From assembly GCA_963783355.1 (NCBI GenBank), contig CAWANF010000015.1, positions 94,312 through 158,311 on the forward strand: a DNA stretch of 64,000 nucleotides, read 5' to 3'. Both the position numbers and the translations under genes were made by a program. The notes beneath the pieces are model-generated. The model had not been told where the DNA came from and made no database searches. It saw nothing but the letters and a program-made list of their open reading frames with translations. Numbering within the stretch: the stretch's first letter is position 1; each line of letters starts with the position of its first letter. This DNA comes from CAWANF01 sp963783355. Its GTDB lineage: Bacteria; Bacteroidota; Rhodothermia; Balneolales; DATFMH01. Shown here one piece after another: positions 9,507 through 18,890 of this stretch.

Positions 9507-9612
9507 TTGAGTATTATCTCAATTTTATTTTATTCCTATTTTAGACGATTTTATCAAAATATCTCTAATAATAGTGATAATATTTAATTATCTATATTTT
9601 TGGTGATAATAT
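9507..9612 (-). promoter_or_regulatory. Operator-like repeat cluster upstream of satD
   Basis: A perfect palindrome TTGAG-N6-CTCAA (9507-9522) sits four bases before the satD start codon; on the minus strand its core reads GAGATAATACTC. Two exact copies of the 10-mer GTGATAATAT lie further upstream on the plus strand (9574-9583 and 9603-9612). All three share GATAATA. Binding by SatD or another regulator is inference. Confidence 0.45.
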
Positions 9613-10069
9613 CAAGAAACTTTTATGGAACAAAGTATAATCAGCCATCGGCGTTACGAAATAGTAATGTTACAGCATCTGAAGTTCATCAAGCATACCT
9701 GTTCCTTGTTAAAAAAGGACTGAATTCTAATTCAAAATCTAAAATTTAACATTCGACATTTTTCTTTCCCATATACTTCAAACCCCGACAATTAATTATG
9801 AAACTCCTTAACTCTGGTTAGATTTTTGTAATGTAAAACCCCACCCAAAAGAGTGTCGATCTAACCACGATCCTTCAAGTTTATATCTGCCCAACCTACT
9901 GTTTTTTAATACTTATAATTTTGTAAAGAAAATCACAGACTTCTGTCAGCGATTTATGTATTAACCATTTTCAGGTTTGTGACGGCAACAAATTTCGTCA
10001 TCATCATCACGACCCGGAACATTAGCAATACAGTTCTACAAAACTATTGAGAATAAAGTGGAGATTATT
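9613..10069. other. Intergenic region between divergent satD and protease genes
   Basis: Nothing gene-like is visible in this AT-rich stretch. It should carry the promoter of the protease gene. A TATAAT-like hexamer occurs near 9914 without a matching -35 box. Confidence 0.45.
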
Positions 10070-11194
10070 ATGATCGAGCAAACATTATCAGGCGATTATT
10101 TAAAAATGGCTGACGTTCAGCAGACACGGCTGGACGAGCTCTTCGCAAAGGAAAATGTAATCGGCGTATCATTGGGTTTAAAAACCATCCAGAATAAAGA
10201 AACAAATGAGCCCTCAATCATCGTGATGGTCAGAAATAAAGTAACCCCGGATATGCTTCGCAAAGAAGATCTGATTCCCAAAAAATTTGGTGATTATAAA
10301 ACCGATGTTGTGGAAGTTGGCGAAATATTCGCCGGTCATGGATCCCTCGCTCCGGATGTTGAAAATATTGTAGAAGGGGAACTCGATTATGATACCCGCA
10401 GCCGCCTCCGTTTCTTTGAAGAAGCCGACCGAAGCGCCCTGGATGCTCACGAACCAGTAACCGAAACACGACGGTCTGCGGCCACTCAACCCGTCCGGGA
10501 AGCGACTCCGCTGGCATTGCGCCAGAGAATTCGTCCTGCTATGGGTGGATTTAGTGTAGGACATTACAACGTAACCGCGGGAACCATTTCCACCAGCTGT
10601 TATGACACATCCGCATTTCCCGGCATTCCTCAACAATTTTATATTCTTAGTAACTGCCATGTGCTGGCCAATTCCAATAATGCACGGATTGGCGATCCTA
10701 TCCTGCAGCCAGGTCCGTATGACGGCGGACAATATCCGCGCGATCTTATCGGCCGGTTAAGCCGTTTCGTTCCCATTCGCTTTAAAACCGATAATTATAC
10801 ACCCATAAATTATGTGGATGCGGCCATCGCTGAAGTGCCATTCCACCGGGTAAATCGTGAAATCTATTGGATTGGCCATGTTAAAAATCTTCACACGGCA
10901 CCCAATATCGGTGATATCGTACAAAAAACCGGGCGTTCAACTAATTATTCGACCGGACGGGTCATCGGATTGAACGCGACCGTGGATGTTAATTACGGAA
11001 ACGGCCGCACAGCACGATTCTCCCGCCAGATTATCACGACCTGCATGAGTGCCGCCGGCGATTCCGGAAGCCTGGCTACCAATCTCGATGAGCAGGGTGT
11101 CGGACTATTGTTTGCAGGTTCGTCTGTTGTTACGGTTATGAATAACCTGCTGTATGTACAGGCACTATTGAAAATTCGTATTCATGAAAAATAA
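10070..11194 (+). CDS. NAL1-like trypsin-fold serine protease
   Basis: A 374-residue protein without a signal peptide. The catalytic triad is recognisable by context: His197 in ILSNCHVLA, Asp250 in NYVDAAIAEV and Ser332 in SAAGDSGSL. The fold and the spacing of NCHV, VDAAIA and GDSGS resemble the bacterial relatives of plant NARROW LEAF 1, a trypsin-like family. Residues about 1-100 form a separate N-terminal domain (VIGVSLGLKT ... PSIIVMVRNK ... VVEVGEIFAG), followed by a charged linker to about 155. The start is ATG 10070, with GGAG six bases upstream; the GTG at 10058 overlaps that site. A terminator follows, and then a small gene resembling the N-terminal domain. Substrate unknown. Confidence 0.8.
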   Translation: MIEQTLSGDYLKMADVQQTRLDELFAKENVIGVSLGLKTIQNKETNEPSIIVMVRNKVTPDMLRKEDLIPKKFGDYKTDVVEVGEIFAGHGSLAPDVENIVEGELDYDTRSRLRFFEEADRSALDAHEPVTETRRSAATQPVREATPLALRQRIRPAMGGFSVGHYNVTAGTISTSCYDTSAFPGIPQQFYILSNCHVLANSNNARIGDPILQPGPYDGGQYPRDLIGRLSRFVPIRFKTDNYTPINYVDAAIAEVPFHRVNREIYWIGHVKNLHTAPNIGDIVQKTGRSTNYSTGRVIGLNATVDVNYGNGRTARFSRQIITTCMSAAGDSGSLATNLDEQGVGLLFAGSSVVTVMNNLLYVQALLKIRIHEK

Positions 11195-11222
11195 ATGGTA
11201 ACAGAAACTCATACATAAACTT

Positions 11223-11260
11223 AAAGGCAGTGAGTGGGATGAAGCTCCTGCCTTTTTTGT
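11223..11260 (+). terminator. Intrinsic terminator after the NAL1-like protease
   Basis: Stem AAAGGCAG/CTGCCTTT (11223-11230 with 11248-11255), extended inside by GAG/CTC, then a run of six T's. It separates the protease from the small gene at 11288. Confidence 0.8.
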
Positions 11261-11287
11261 TTTATTTTTTATTGAAAAATTTAGACC

Positions 11288-11509
11288 ATGAACAACAATA
11301 TTCAATCGACGCTTAAAAAAGCACAGGATCAGTGGATGGATGTGAAAGGGATTGTGGCCATTTCGAGAGGGAAAAAGGATGACTCCGATTGTATTGTTAT
11401 TTTCGTTACAAACCGGCAAAATGAGCAGGTCAGGAGAATAATACCATCCATTTTTATGGATATCCCGGTGGATATACGCGTTGCGGGTATCATTCAGGCG
11501 GAAGAATAA
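11288..11509 (+). CDS. Small protein resembling the N-terminal domain of the adjacent protease
   Basis: A 73-residue protein. Its pattern (VKGIVAISRGK ... DCIVIFVTNRQNEQ ... IPVDIRVAGII) follows the strand order of protease residues 29-90 (VIGVSLGLKT ... SIIVMVRNK ... KTDVVEVGEI), including a turn with two or three charged residues. It has no catalytic domain, signal peptide or membrane segment. No strong ribosome site is visible before the ATG. It could be a stand-alone pro-domain, inhibitor or chaperone for the protease; that is inferred only from likeness and position. The reading frame is full and ends cleanly with two Glu codons. Confidence 0.6.
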   Translation: MNNNIQSTLKKAQDQWMDVKGIVAISRGKKDDSDCIVIFVTNRQNEQVRRIIPSIFMDIPVDIRVAGIIQAEE

Positions 11510-11978
11510 CTACGGAGAATGGAAACCGGAAGAAGGAAAACGGAGGTCTAAGTCATGGTAGCGGGGTCGAACCAAACTTCGGGATTCTCCTGCGTTATGG
11601 TGTCATCACGAGAACTCCTATAATTCGGAGGACGAAGTGATCCCCTACTGATTTTTAATTTAAATTTGTACATCTAGCTACGTCACTCCGGGGCGTAGCA
11701 AAAATATTATACTAAATATTAATAACAAGAATGATACACTCCTGGCCGAAGTCCCGGAGCGAGACGGTAAGAGAAAAGACTAAAAATCAACTATTCAGCA
11801 TTTAATATTTTTATGATCTTTTTTCAAAAAAGGATTTTAATCACCCCGTTTAAACCCCGCGTAACTCATCTTATTAAAATTTGACTTATTTTAGGGTCTT
11901 ACGATGAAACTTATTTATGACTGAATAACTTAAGACTCATAAAACAATATTAATTAGTAAATATTTCAACCCTGCTGA
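11510..11978. other. Intergenic region upstream of metH
   Basis: About 470 bases with no open frame of note. The left half is comparatively GC-rich and contains an inverted repeat (listed separately); the right half is AT-rich and should hold the metH promoter. I looked for a B12 box and for SAM-riboswitch helices and found neither. Confidence 0.5.
11605..11641. repeat. Small interrupted palindrome, possible intergenic repeat element
   Basis: Nested inverted repeats: ATCAC (11605-11609) pairs with GTGAT (11637-11641), and CTCC (11615-11618) with GGAG (11627-11630). The flanks GTCATCACGAG and GGAGGACGAAGTGAT resemble the dispersed 'GTCATTGCGAGG...' palindromes seen in many bacterial intergenic regions. 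One copy only is visible here, so repeat status is unproven. Confidence 0.35.
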
Positions 11979-14900
11979 ATGAACGACATCAGAGCCGGAA
12001 AGACCATTCAATCTCTCAAATCCGAATTACAAAAAAGAATTTTAGTCCTCGACGGTGCCATGGGCACCATGATTCAATCCTATCAATTATCTGAAAATGA
12101 ATTCCGGGGAACAATATTTAAAAATCATTCCAAAGAATTGCGGGGCAATAATGATCTGTTATGCCTTACCCAACCCCAGATCATTTCCGAAATACACGAA
12201 GCATTTCTTGAAGCCGGGGCAGATATTATTGAGACCAATACATTCAACGCCAACCCGGTCTCACAGTCCGATTATCAATTGGAATCTCTTGTTTACGATA
12301 TTAATCGGGCCGCGGCAAAATTAGCCAGGAAAGCGGCTGATACGTACACTCAAAAGACCCCGGAAAAACCACGTTATGTAGCCGGCTCTATAGGCCCGAC
12401 CAACAGAACGCTTTCAATGTCGCCGAATGTAAATAATCCCGGTTATCGGGCCATCACGTTCGATCAATTAGTTGAGGCCTATACCGAGCAGGTCAGGGGG
12501 CTTATCGACGGCGGATGCGATCTTTTGCTTGTTGAAACCGTGTTCGACACACTGAATTGCAAAGCGGCGATCTTCGCTATTCAGCAATACGGATCAAAAG
12601 TCGGTATCGAAATTCCGGTGATGCTTTCCGGTACCATCGTGGATCAAAGCGGACGCACGTTATCGGGCCAAACGACGGAAGCCTTTTGGATTTCCATCGC
12701 TCATACCCGGAATCTTGTGAGCGTCGGGCTCAATTGCTCCCTGGGCTCCGAACAAATGCGCCCGTTTATCGAGGAGATGTCACGCATTGCGACCTGCCCG
12801 ATCAGTTTATATCCAAATGCCGGCCTGCCAAATGAATTCGGAGAATATGACGAAACGGCCGATTTCATGTCGGAGCAGATTAACCGGTACTGCAAAGATG
12901 GTTTTCTCAACATTGCCGGTGGCTGTTGCGGAACAACCCCGGAACACATCAGGGCAATGGTTGACGCGGTCAGTAAATGCAAACCGCGAAAAATTCCAAA
13001 ATCGGAGCCCTATCTCCGCTTGAGCGGACTGGAACCGCTGGTCGTTCGTCCTGATACTAATTTTATAAATATAGGCGAGCGTACCAATGTTGCGGGATCT
13101 AAAAAATTCGCCCGGCTGATTCTGAATGAAGAATATGAAGAGGCTTTGTCGGTGGCACGTCAGCAGGTTGAAAACGGGGCCCAAATCATCGATATCAATA
13201 TGGACGAAGGCATGCTCGATTCGGAACATGCCATGGTTACTTTTCTGAATCTGATTGCCGCTGAACCGGACATTTCCCGTGTACCAATCATGATCGACTC
13301 ATCCAAATGGTCGGTTATCGAATCCGGACTGAAGTGCACACAGGGCAAATGCGTGGTCAATTCCATCAGTCTGAAAGAAGGCGAAGAAATCTTTCTTGAA
13401 CATGCCCGTAAAGTCCGGGATTTCGGGGCCGCGGTCGTAGTCATGGCCTTCGATGAAAAGGGCCAGGCCGATTCCCTGGAACGCCGCATGGAAATCTGTA
13501 AACGCTCCTATGATCTGCTCACTCAAAAAGTGGGTTTTGCTCCCCAGGACATCATTCTGGATCCAAATATTCTGACCATTGCCACCGGCATCGAAGAACA
13601 TAATAATTACGCTATCGATTTCCTGAAAACGACCGAGTGGATTAAGAAAAACCTGCCATTAGCTAAAGTGAGTGGAGGCCTGAGCAACATTTCCTTTTCT
13701 TTTCGCGGCAACAACCCTGTTCGTGAAGCCATGCATTCCTCATTTTTATATCACGGCATCAAAGCCGGACTGGATATGGCCATTGTCAATGCCGGACAAT
13801 TGGAAGTATATGAAGAAATTCAGCCCGATTTACTGGAACTTGTTGAGGATGTGATTTTTAATCGACGTACTGATGCCACAGAACGCCTGGTGGATTTCGC
13901 TGAAAAAATTAAAGACAACGGACAAAAAGAGCAGAAAAAAGACGAATGGCGGAATGGTACGGTCGAAGAACGCCTGAGTCACGCTCTTGTGAAAGGTATT
14001 TTGGATTATATCATTGAAGATACCGAAGAAGCCCGTCTCCAATACGATGATCCGCTGCACGTCATCGAGGGACCTTTAATGGATGGAATGAACGTTGTGG
14101 GCGATTTATTCGGATCCGGGAAAATGTTTTTGCCGCAGGTCGTTAAAAGCGCCCGGGTGATGAAAAAATCCGTGGCTCATCTTCTGCCCTTCATTGAGGC
14201 CAATAAAATAGCGGCCGGTGATACGTCCGCCGTTGCCAAAGTGATGCTGGCTACGGTCAAAGGGGATGTTCATGATATCGGGAAAAATATCGTTGGTGTG
14301 GTGCTGGCATGCAATAATTACGATGTCGTCGATTTGGGAGTCATGGTTCCGGCTAATAAAATCCTGGAAGAAGCCCGAAAACAAAAAGCGGACATTATCG
14401 GGCTGAGCGGACTCATCACTCCTTCTCTTGATGAAATGGCCCATGTTGCTTCGGAAATGACAAGAGAAGGATTTGATATTCCATTATTGATTGGCGGAGC
14501 GACGACATCACGGCTTCACACTGCGGTTAAAATCGCTCCAAAATACAAGGGAACCACCGTTCACGTTCTCGATGCATCAAGAAGTGTCACGGTGGTTAGC
14601 AAATTGATTTCCAAAGAATTGCGAAAACCGTTTGAACAAGAGATCGCCAGTGAGTATGCAGATCTTCGTGAAAAACAGAAAAAGAAAACACAGAAAAAGA
14701 CTTATTTAAATATTGAAAAAGCCAGGGAAAACAAGACCGAAATAACCTGGGATTCGAAGGACATTAAAAAACCAGATCATCCCGGGATCACGGTTTTCAA
14801 ATCTGTTGATCTTGCTGAAGTCCGTAAATATATCGACTGGAATCCGTTTTTTATCGCCTGGCAGCTGACCGGTAAATATCCTCAGATTTTTGAGGACGAA

Positions 14901-15461
14901 ACAGTAGGAACAGAGGCAAAAAAATTATTCGATGATGCAACAAAACTCCTCGATAAAATTACTAAAGAAAAATTACTGCAGGCGAAAGCGGTAATCGGGT
15001 TGTTTCCTGCCAGCGCCGTTGGTGACACAATTGAAGTATATACCGATGAAAATCGTGACCAAATCCGGGCAAAATTTCACATGCTGCGCCAACAAGCTCA
15101 AAAACGTAGGGGACAACCCAATAAATCGCTGGCGGATTTTATTGCTCCGAAAGAAACGGGCATTCCTGATTATATCGGTGGATTTGCAGTAACGGCCGGA
15201 CTTGGAATAGAAAATCTGATTGATAAATTCGAAAAGGATCATGATGATTATAACAAAATCATGATTAAGGCCCTGGCCGATCGTTTAGCTGAAGCATTAG
15301 CTGAAATGATGCACGAAAAGGTTCGGAAAGAGTACTGGGGATATGCTGCGAATGAAGATTTAAAAAATGATGAATTAATTATCAGAATCATATACTGGTA
15401 TTCGTCCGGCGCCGGGATATCCTGCCAATCCCGATCATACGGAAAAAGAAACATTGTTTAA
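11979..15461 (+). CDS. metH: Cobalamin-dependent methionine synthase, reading frame broken near the C-terminus
   Basis: Transfers a methyl group from 5-methyltetrahydrofolate via cobalamin to homocysteine. Modules are in the usual order. The homocysteine domain (residues 1-330) has zinc ligands in GLNCSLG and GGCCGTTPEHI. The pterin domain (about 350-620) has NIGERTNVAGSKKF. The cap and B12 domain (about 650-890) has VKGDVHDIGKNI with the cobalt-ligating His, followed by GLSGLITPSLDEM. The AdoMet-dependent reactivation domain starts near 930. The frame ends abnormally at 15461, after residues GAGISCQSRS. The expected SESYTGIRPAPGYP continues in the +1 frame from about 15382, implying one extra base in GAATTAATTATC. 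Intact, it would be about 1238 residues, ending at 15693. The ATG at 11979 has only a weak ribosome site. Confidence 0.93.
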   Translation: MNDIRAGKTIQSLKSELQKRILVLDGAMGTMIQSYQLSENEFRGTIFKNHSKELRGNNDLLCLTQPQIISEIHEAFLEAGADIIETNTFNANPVSQSDYQLESLVYDINRAAAKLARKAADTYTQKTPEKPRYVAGSIGPTNRTLSMSPNVNNPGYRAITFDQLVEAYTEQVRGLIDGGCDLLLVETVFDTLNCKAAIFAIQQYGSKVGIEIPVMLSGTIVDQSGRTLSGQTTEAFWISIAHTRNLVSVGLNCSLGSEQMRPFIEEMSRIATCPISLYPNAGLPNEFGEYDETADFMSEQINRYCKDGFLNIAGGCCGTTPEHIRAMVDAVSKCKPRKIPKSEPYLRLSGLEPLVVRPDTNFINIGERTNVAGSKKFARLILNEEYEEALSVARQQVENGAQIIDINMDEGMLDSEHAMVTFLNLIAAEPDISRVPIMIDSSKWSVIESGLKCTQGKCVVNSISLKEGEEIFLEHARKVRDFGAAVVVMAFDEKGQADSLERRMEICKRSYDLLTQKVGFAPQDIILDPNILTIATGIEEHNNYAIDFLKTTEWIKKNLPLAKVSGGLSNISFSFRGNNPVREAMHSSFLYHGIKAGLDMAIVNAGQLEVYEEIQPDLLELVEDVIFNRRTDATERLVDFAEKIKDNGQKEQKKDEWRNGTVEERLSHALVKGILDYIIEDTEEARLQYDDPLHVIEGPLMDGMNVVGDLFGSGKMFLPQVVKSARVMKKSVAHLLPFIEANKIAAGDTSAVAKVMLATVKGDVHDIGKNIVGVVLACNNYDVVDLGVMVPANKILEEARKQKADIIGLSGLITPSLDEMAHVASEMTREGFDIPLLIGGATTSRLHTAVKIAPKYKGTTVHVLDASRSVTVVSKLISKELRKPFEQEIASEYADLREKQKKKTQKKTYLNIEKARENKTEITWDSKDIKKPDHPGITVFKSVDLAEVRKYIDWNPFFIAWQLTGKYPQIFEDETVGTEAKKLFDDATKLLDKITKEKLLQAKAVIGLFPASAVGDTIEVYTDENRDQIRAKFHMLRQQAQKRRGQPNKSLADFIAPKETGIPDYIGGFAVTAGLGIENLIDKFEKDHDDYNKIMIKALADRLAEALAEMMHEKVRKEYWGYAANEDLKNDELIIRIIYWYSSGAGISCQSRSYGKRNIV

Positions 15462-15693
15462 ATTGTTAAATGCCGAAAAAAATACGTGCATCCATTTAAC
15501 GGAAAATTTTGCTATGTACCCGGCGGCATCAGTCAGCGGACTCTATTTCGCACATCCCCAGGCCGATTATTTTTCAGTAGGGAAGATTAGCAAAGATCAG
15601 GTCGTTGATTATCAGAAAAGAAAAGAAATGTCTCTTAATGAAATAGAGAAATGGTTGTCTCCTATCCTAAATTATGAACCGAATCAAAGCTAA
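15382..15693 (+). pseudogene. metH: 3' remainder of metH activation domain in the shifted frame
   Basis: Read in the +1 frame relative to the main metH frame, this encodes SESYTGIRPAPGYP, then NPDHTEKETLFKLL, then a FAMYPAASVSGLYFAHP block and the family's C-terminal helix. RPAPGYP and the AAxSGxYFxHP block bind AdoMet and approach cobalamin in MetH. An internal ATG at 15454 could give a 79-residue open frame, but it has no ribosome site and would be a piece of a domain. It belongs to metH. Confidence 0.9.
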
Positions 15694-15943
15694 AACAATG
15701 AATTTTTATATCTTTTGTGCAACCACTTAATAAAACGTATTATATTGCGTTACATAAATTATTAATTGGTCATATTAGAATATATCAAAAGATGTTCATT
15801 GGACTCTTGTCTTTGCAAAAATTTAATTTAATTTAATTTTAAAGTAACTTGGCTTTGATGTTTTTCCAGAACATAGATTTTAAAAAGCTTTCGATGCTCG
15901 ACTATTCAGAATTACTTTCCTGACATGACGCAGAGCGTGTTTT

Positions 15944-17647
15944 ATGAATAATAAATTTTCATTTCGCTGGGTCTTATTTGGTATCGGCCTGATTGCCATC
16001 ATCGGGTTGACGGGCATGAATGTTTATTCATTATACGAATTACATGAAAATTCTATCACGACCTCCTACGAAAATCAAAAAGATCAAATCTCCGAATTAG
16101 CTTCACAGGTACGTAATCGTTTTTTGGTTGTTTCCCGTAACATTTGGAAAATCAATACGGAAACCCTTCAGGACGCCATCGACAAGAACAAATCATTTCC
16201 AAAACCATTTTTAAAATTTTTGGCTCAAACAGCTAAAGATTCACTTTATAGTGCTATCTATTTTTCATTCCCTGATTCAAAAGCCTGTGATGTTCATGGC
16301 CCATTGCTCAAGTACGAACCTGTAAAAAATGCCATGGTCAGCGATACCAATTATCCCGATTTGGTCTGCGATGGAGTCGGTTTGGCCCGTACGCGCATGA
16401 AAGTGTTGGTTAAGGATTATCAATTTCCTACAAAAACCCTCTTCGATACCAACCGAAGCATGACAATTACGATAATAAATACCAAAAATCACTCTGTAAT
16501 CGGTTATCTCTGCCTGGTCATTAATAATGATTACCTGATCAATGATTATTTACAACCCCTGCTGGTTAAGACATTTGGAGGTAATAATTCCCATGGTATC
16601 ACCGTGTGGGTACACGATTGGGTTAAAAATGAAGTGCTGACTTCTAATAATCCAAAAGTTCAATTTGATCGAAAAAGGGTACATATCATTGAACAATTCC
16701 CGGATCTTTTAAATAACTGGAACCTGATGGTAGCTTTTGATGAACTTCCTTCAGTTGCCGCCTCACGGGCTCAGTTTGCACGAAATCTAACCGCATTGGG
16801 TGCGGCCGTACTCTTATTGCTCGGAAGCCTGGTTTTCATCTTTCTTACGGCTCAAAAAGAACGCGATCTGGCTTTGCGTCAATCAGGTTTTCTTGCTAAT
16901 GTTACCCATGAACTTAAAACACCTTTATCTGTGATGCAGGCTGCTGGTGAAAACCTGGCAGACGGCCGTGTTAAGGATCCGGAACGTTTGATCTCTTATG
17001 GTAAACATATTTACAACGAGTCGGTCCGCCTGAGGCGAATGATTGAGAAGTTATTGGATGTCGCCAAATACGACTCCGGTCAAATGATGGCCAAACCCAA
17101 ACCAAACTATTTGAATAAATTAGTAAAAGATTATATTGATAATCATCGGAACTATATCGAGAGCAATAATTTTACATTAAAAGTTCAAATAGACAATTCT
17201 GTATCGATGGTAAAGATTGATACAGAAACATTCGATAATATATTGGGTAATCTTATTGAAAATGCCATTAAATACAGTCATGATGAAAAATATATTGGTG
17301 TGACGGTTAGGCAGGATCACCGGGAAGTCATTATCGATGTGGAAGATCACGGTTTAGGAATTCCTCACAAGGCACAAAAGCATATTTTTGATAAGTTTTA
17401 CAGAGTAGAAGACAGTCTGACGGCTAATTCAAAAGGCCATGGACTCGGTTTATCTATCGTTCAAAATATGATGAATATGAATGGCGGATATATCACTCTG
17501 AAAAGTCAGTATCGCAAAGGTTCAAAATTTTCATTACACTTCCCTGTTCTTACGAATAGTGAAGCAAAAAAAATGGGCTTGCAAAACAACGAGTCCACTA
17601 AAGCTATAACTAAAGAAAGCGATTCAAACTATGTCGTTCACGGATAA
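15944..17647 (+). CDS. Membrane sensor histidine kinase
   Basis: 567 residues. TM1 (residues about 8-28, LFGIGLIAIIGLTGMNVY) and TM2 (about 284-304, LGAAVLLLLGSLVFIFL) enclose a sensor domain of about 250 residues facing the periplasm, which I cannot assign to a family. The dimerisation/phosphoacceptor helix has NVTHELKTP (His at about 322). The ATPase domain carries the N box (NLIENAIKYS), G1 (DVEDHGLGIP), F box (IFDKFYRVE) and G2 (KGHGLGLSIV). It overlaps the next gene by 17 bases, so the pair is translated together. A run of TTTAA units (15819-15840) lies upstream. Signal sensed: unknown. Confidence 0.93.
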   Translation: MNNKFSFRWVLFGIGLIAIIGLTGMNVYSLYELHENSITTSYENQKDQISELASQVRNRFLVVSRNIWKINTETLQDAIDKNKSFPKPFLKFLAQTAKDSLYSAIYFSFPDSKACDVHGPLLKYEPVKNAMVSDTNYPDLVCDGVGLARTRMKVLVKDYQFPTKTLFDTNRSMTITIINTKNHSVIGYLCLVINNDYLINDYLQPLLVKTFGGNNSHGITVWVHDWVKNEVLTSNNPKVQFDRKRVHIIEQFPDLLNNWNLMVAFDELPSVAASRAQFARNLTALGAAVLLLLGSLVFIFLTAQKERDLALRQSGFLANVTHELKTPLSVMQAAGENLADGRVKDPERLISYGKHIYNESVRLRRMIEKLLDVAKYDSGQMMAKPKPNYLNKLVKDYIDNHRNYIESNNFTLKVQIDNSVSMVKIDTETFDNILGNLIENAIKYSHDEKYIGVTVRQDHREVIIDVEDHGLGIPHKAQKHIFDKFYRVEDSLTANSKGHGLGLSIVQNMMNMNGGYITLKSQYRKGSKFSLHFPVLTNSEAKKMGLQNNESTKAITKESDSNYVVHG

Positions 17648-18332
17648 AAACATACTCATCGTTGAAGATGAACCAAGCCTGATCTTTACTCTTCGCGACA
17701 CCCTTGAAAATGAAGGCTACATCGTTCATGTACGGGAGAAAGGACAGGAAGCCCTTGATTTCATCAAGGAGAAAACACCTGACCTCATGATATTGGACAT
17801 TATGCTTCCGTCCATGAGCGGTTACGAAGTTTGCAAACAGATTCGTGAAGAGAAATATACTTTTCCGATAATCATGCTCACGGCCAGAGATCAGGAAATA
17901 GATAAAGTGACGGGTTTAAATATTGGCGCCGACGACTATATCACGAAGCCTTTTGGAGTCAAAGAATTGCTGGCACGTATCCAGGCCCGCCTGCGCCGCG
18001 CTAATTCGTATTCCAAATCAGGTCCTATAGATGTCGTTACTCTGGGACCGGTACGGATTGAGCTCAACGACTCCGTGGTTCTGCGTCCCGATGATGATGT
18101 CGAATTGACAACCCGTGAAGTTGAATTGATTCGTTATCTTGTTTCCCACGCCAATGAACCGGTTTCGAGAGACGATTTACTGGAAAATGTCTGGAGGTAT
18201 GAATACAGTACCAATACACGAACGGTAGATGTTCATATATCTAAACTTCGTTCTAAAATTGAACTAAAACCAGACGATCCACAATACCTGGTTACCCTGC
18301 ATGGTGTAGGATACATGCTCAAATTAAATTAA
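17631..18332 (+). CDS. OmpR/PhoB-type response regulator
   Basis: 233 residues. The receiver domain (1-120) has acidic VEDE at 11-14, phosphoacceptor Asp56 in MILDIMLPSMSG, a switch Thr in MLTARD and the KPFG lysine. A winged-helix DNA-binding domain fills residues about 135-230 (LTTREVELIRYLV ... TRTVDVHISKLRSKI ... GVGYML). It starts inside the end of the kinase gene and is its evident partner. A strong terminator follows 12 bases after the stop, closing a two-gene operon. Target promoters cannot be told from the window. Confidence 0.95.
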   Translation: MSFTDKNILIVEDEPSLIFTLRDTLENEGYIVHVREKGQEALDFIKEKTPDLMILDIMLPSMSGYEVCKQIREEKYTFPIIMLTARDQEIDKVTGLNIGADDYITKPFGVKELLARIQARLRRANSYSKSGPIDVVTLGPVRIELNDSVVLRPDDDVELTTREVELIRYLVSHANEPVSRDDLLENVWRYEYSTNTRTVDVHISKLRSKIELKPDDPQYLVTLHGVGYMLKLN

Positions 18333-18343
18333 GTTATTTTTTC

Positions 18344-18378
18344 AGGGTTCACATTTCATTATGTGAACCCTTTTTTGT
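18344..18378 (+). terminator. Intrinsic terminator of the two-component operon
   Basis: Perfect 10-bp stem AGGGTTCACA/TGTGAACCCT (18344-18353 with 18362-18371), eight-base loop, then a T-rich tail. Confidence 0.9.
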
Positions 18379-18890
18379 TTTCGAATACGACTATTCATAA
18401 TCTCTTCGCAGTAAAACTTCTCATCAAACATTACTGTCCCGGCTTCTATAAATCTGCAAAAAAGGATCCTAAACTGTTGAACCGCTTGATTCTTTTTTCA
18501 TCAACCCCTCACCATTTTCACTCCTGAGATAATAACCTGAACACGGGAATATTCCTTTACTATAATCATCGTCACTGCACAATAATTATTTATGCTATTA
18601 CATCCATTTTATTAATTTTTATCCGCCAAATAGCATTGTAATAAAAATATTTTTAGCATTTATAATTTTTTTTCCTAAATAAAAGCGCTTTTTAATTAAT
18701 AATAACTTAATAAATAAATTAATTTACCATATATACGTAATTTATTATTGACTTTTGGAAATAAAGCATTAAATTTTACGTCAGATAAAACGAAATACCT
18801 TAAGTATTTATTGACAATAGGATTATCAATTAGACTTTTTAGTCGACAAATAAAATAAAACGTATCGGGTTTAATTTTTTGGGAGTGGAC
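18379..18890. other. Long AT-rich intergenic region upstream of the nitrogen module
   Basis: About 510 bases, very AT-rich in the right half, without a supportable gene. A possible promoter is TTGACT (18748-18753), 16 bp, TAAATT (18770-18775). A second TTGACA occurs at 18811-18816 without a good -10 box. I saw no sigma54-type TGGCAC-N5-TTGC element. Its length and composition suggest a regulated promoter region for the small gene or P-II/amt downstream. Confidence 0.4.

Noticed and set aside
10214..10732. 172-codon open frame opposite the NAL1-like protease
   Set aside because: Shadow frame over a gene with intact catalytic residues.
11550..11590. Possible tRNA 3' end on the minus strand (GGTTCGACCCCGCTACCA-like)
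   Set aside because: The T-stem does not pair and no acceptor, D or anticodon arm can be built upstream; only the TTCGA and ACCA pieces match by chance.
11510..11978. Cobalamin or SAM riboswitch before metH
   Set aside because: No B12 box and no set of SAM-riboswitch helices could be found; the region is mostly AT-rich.
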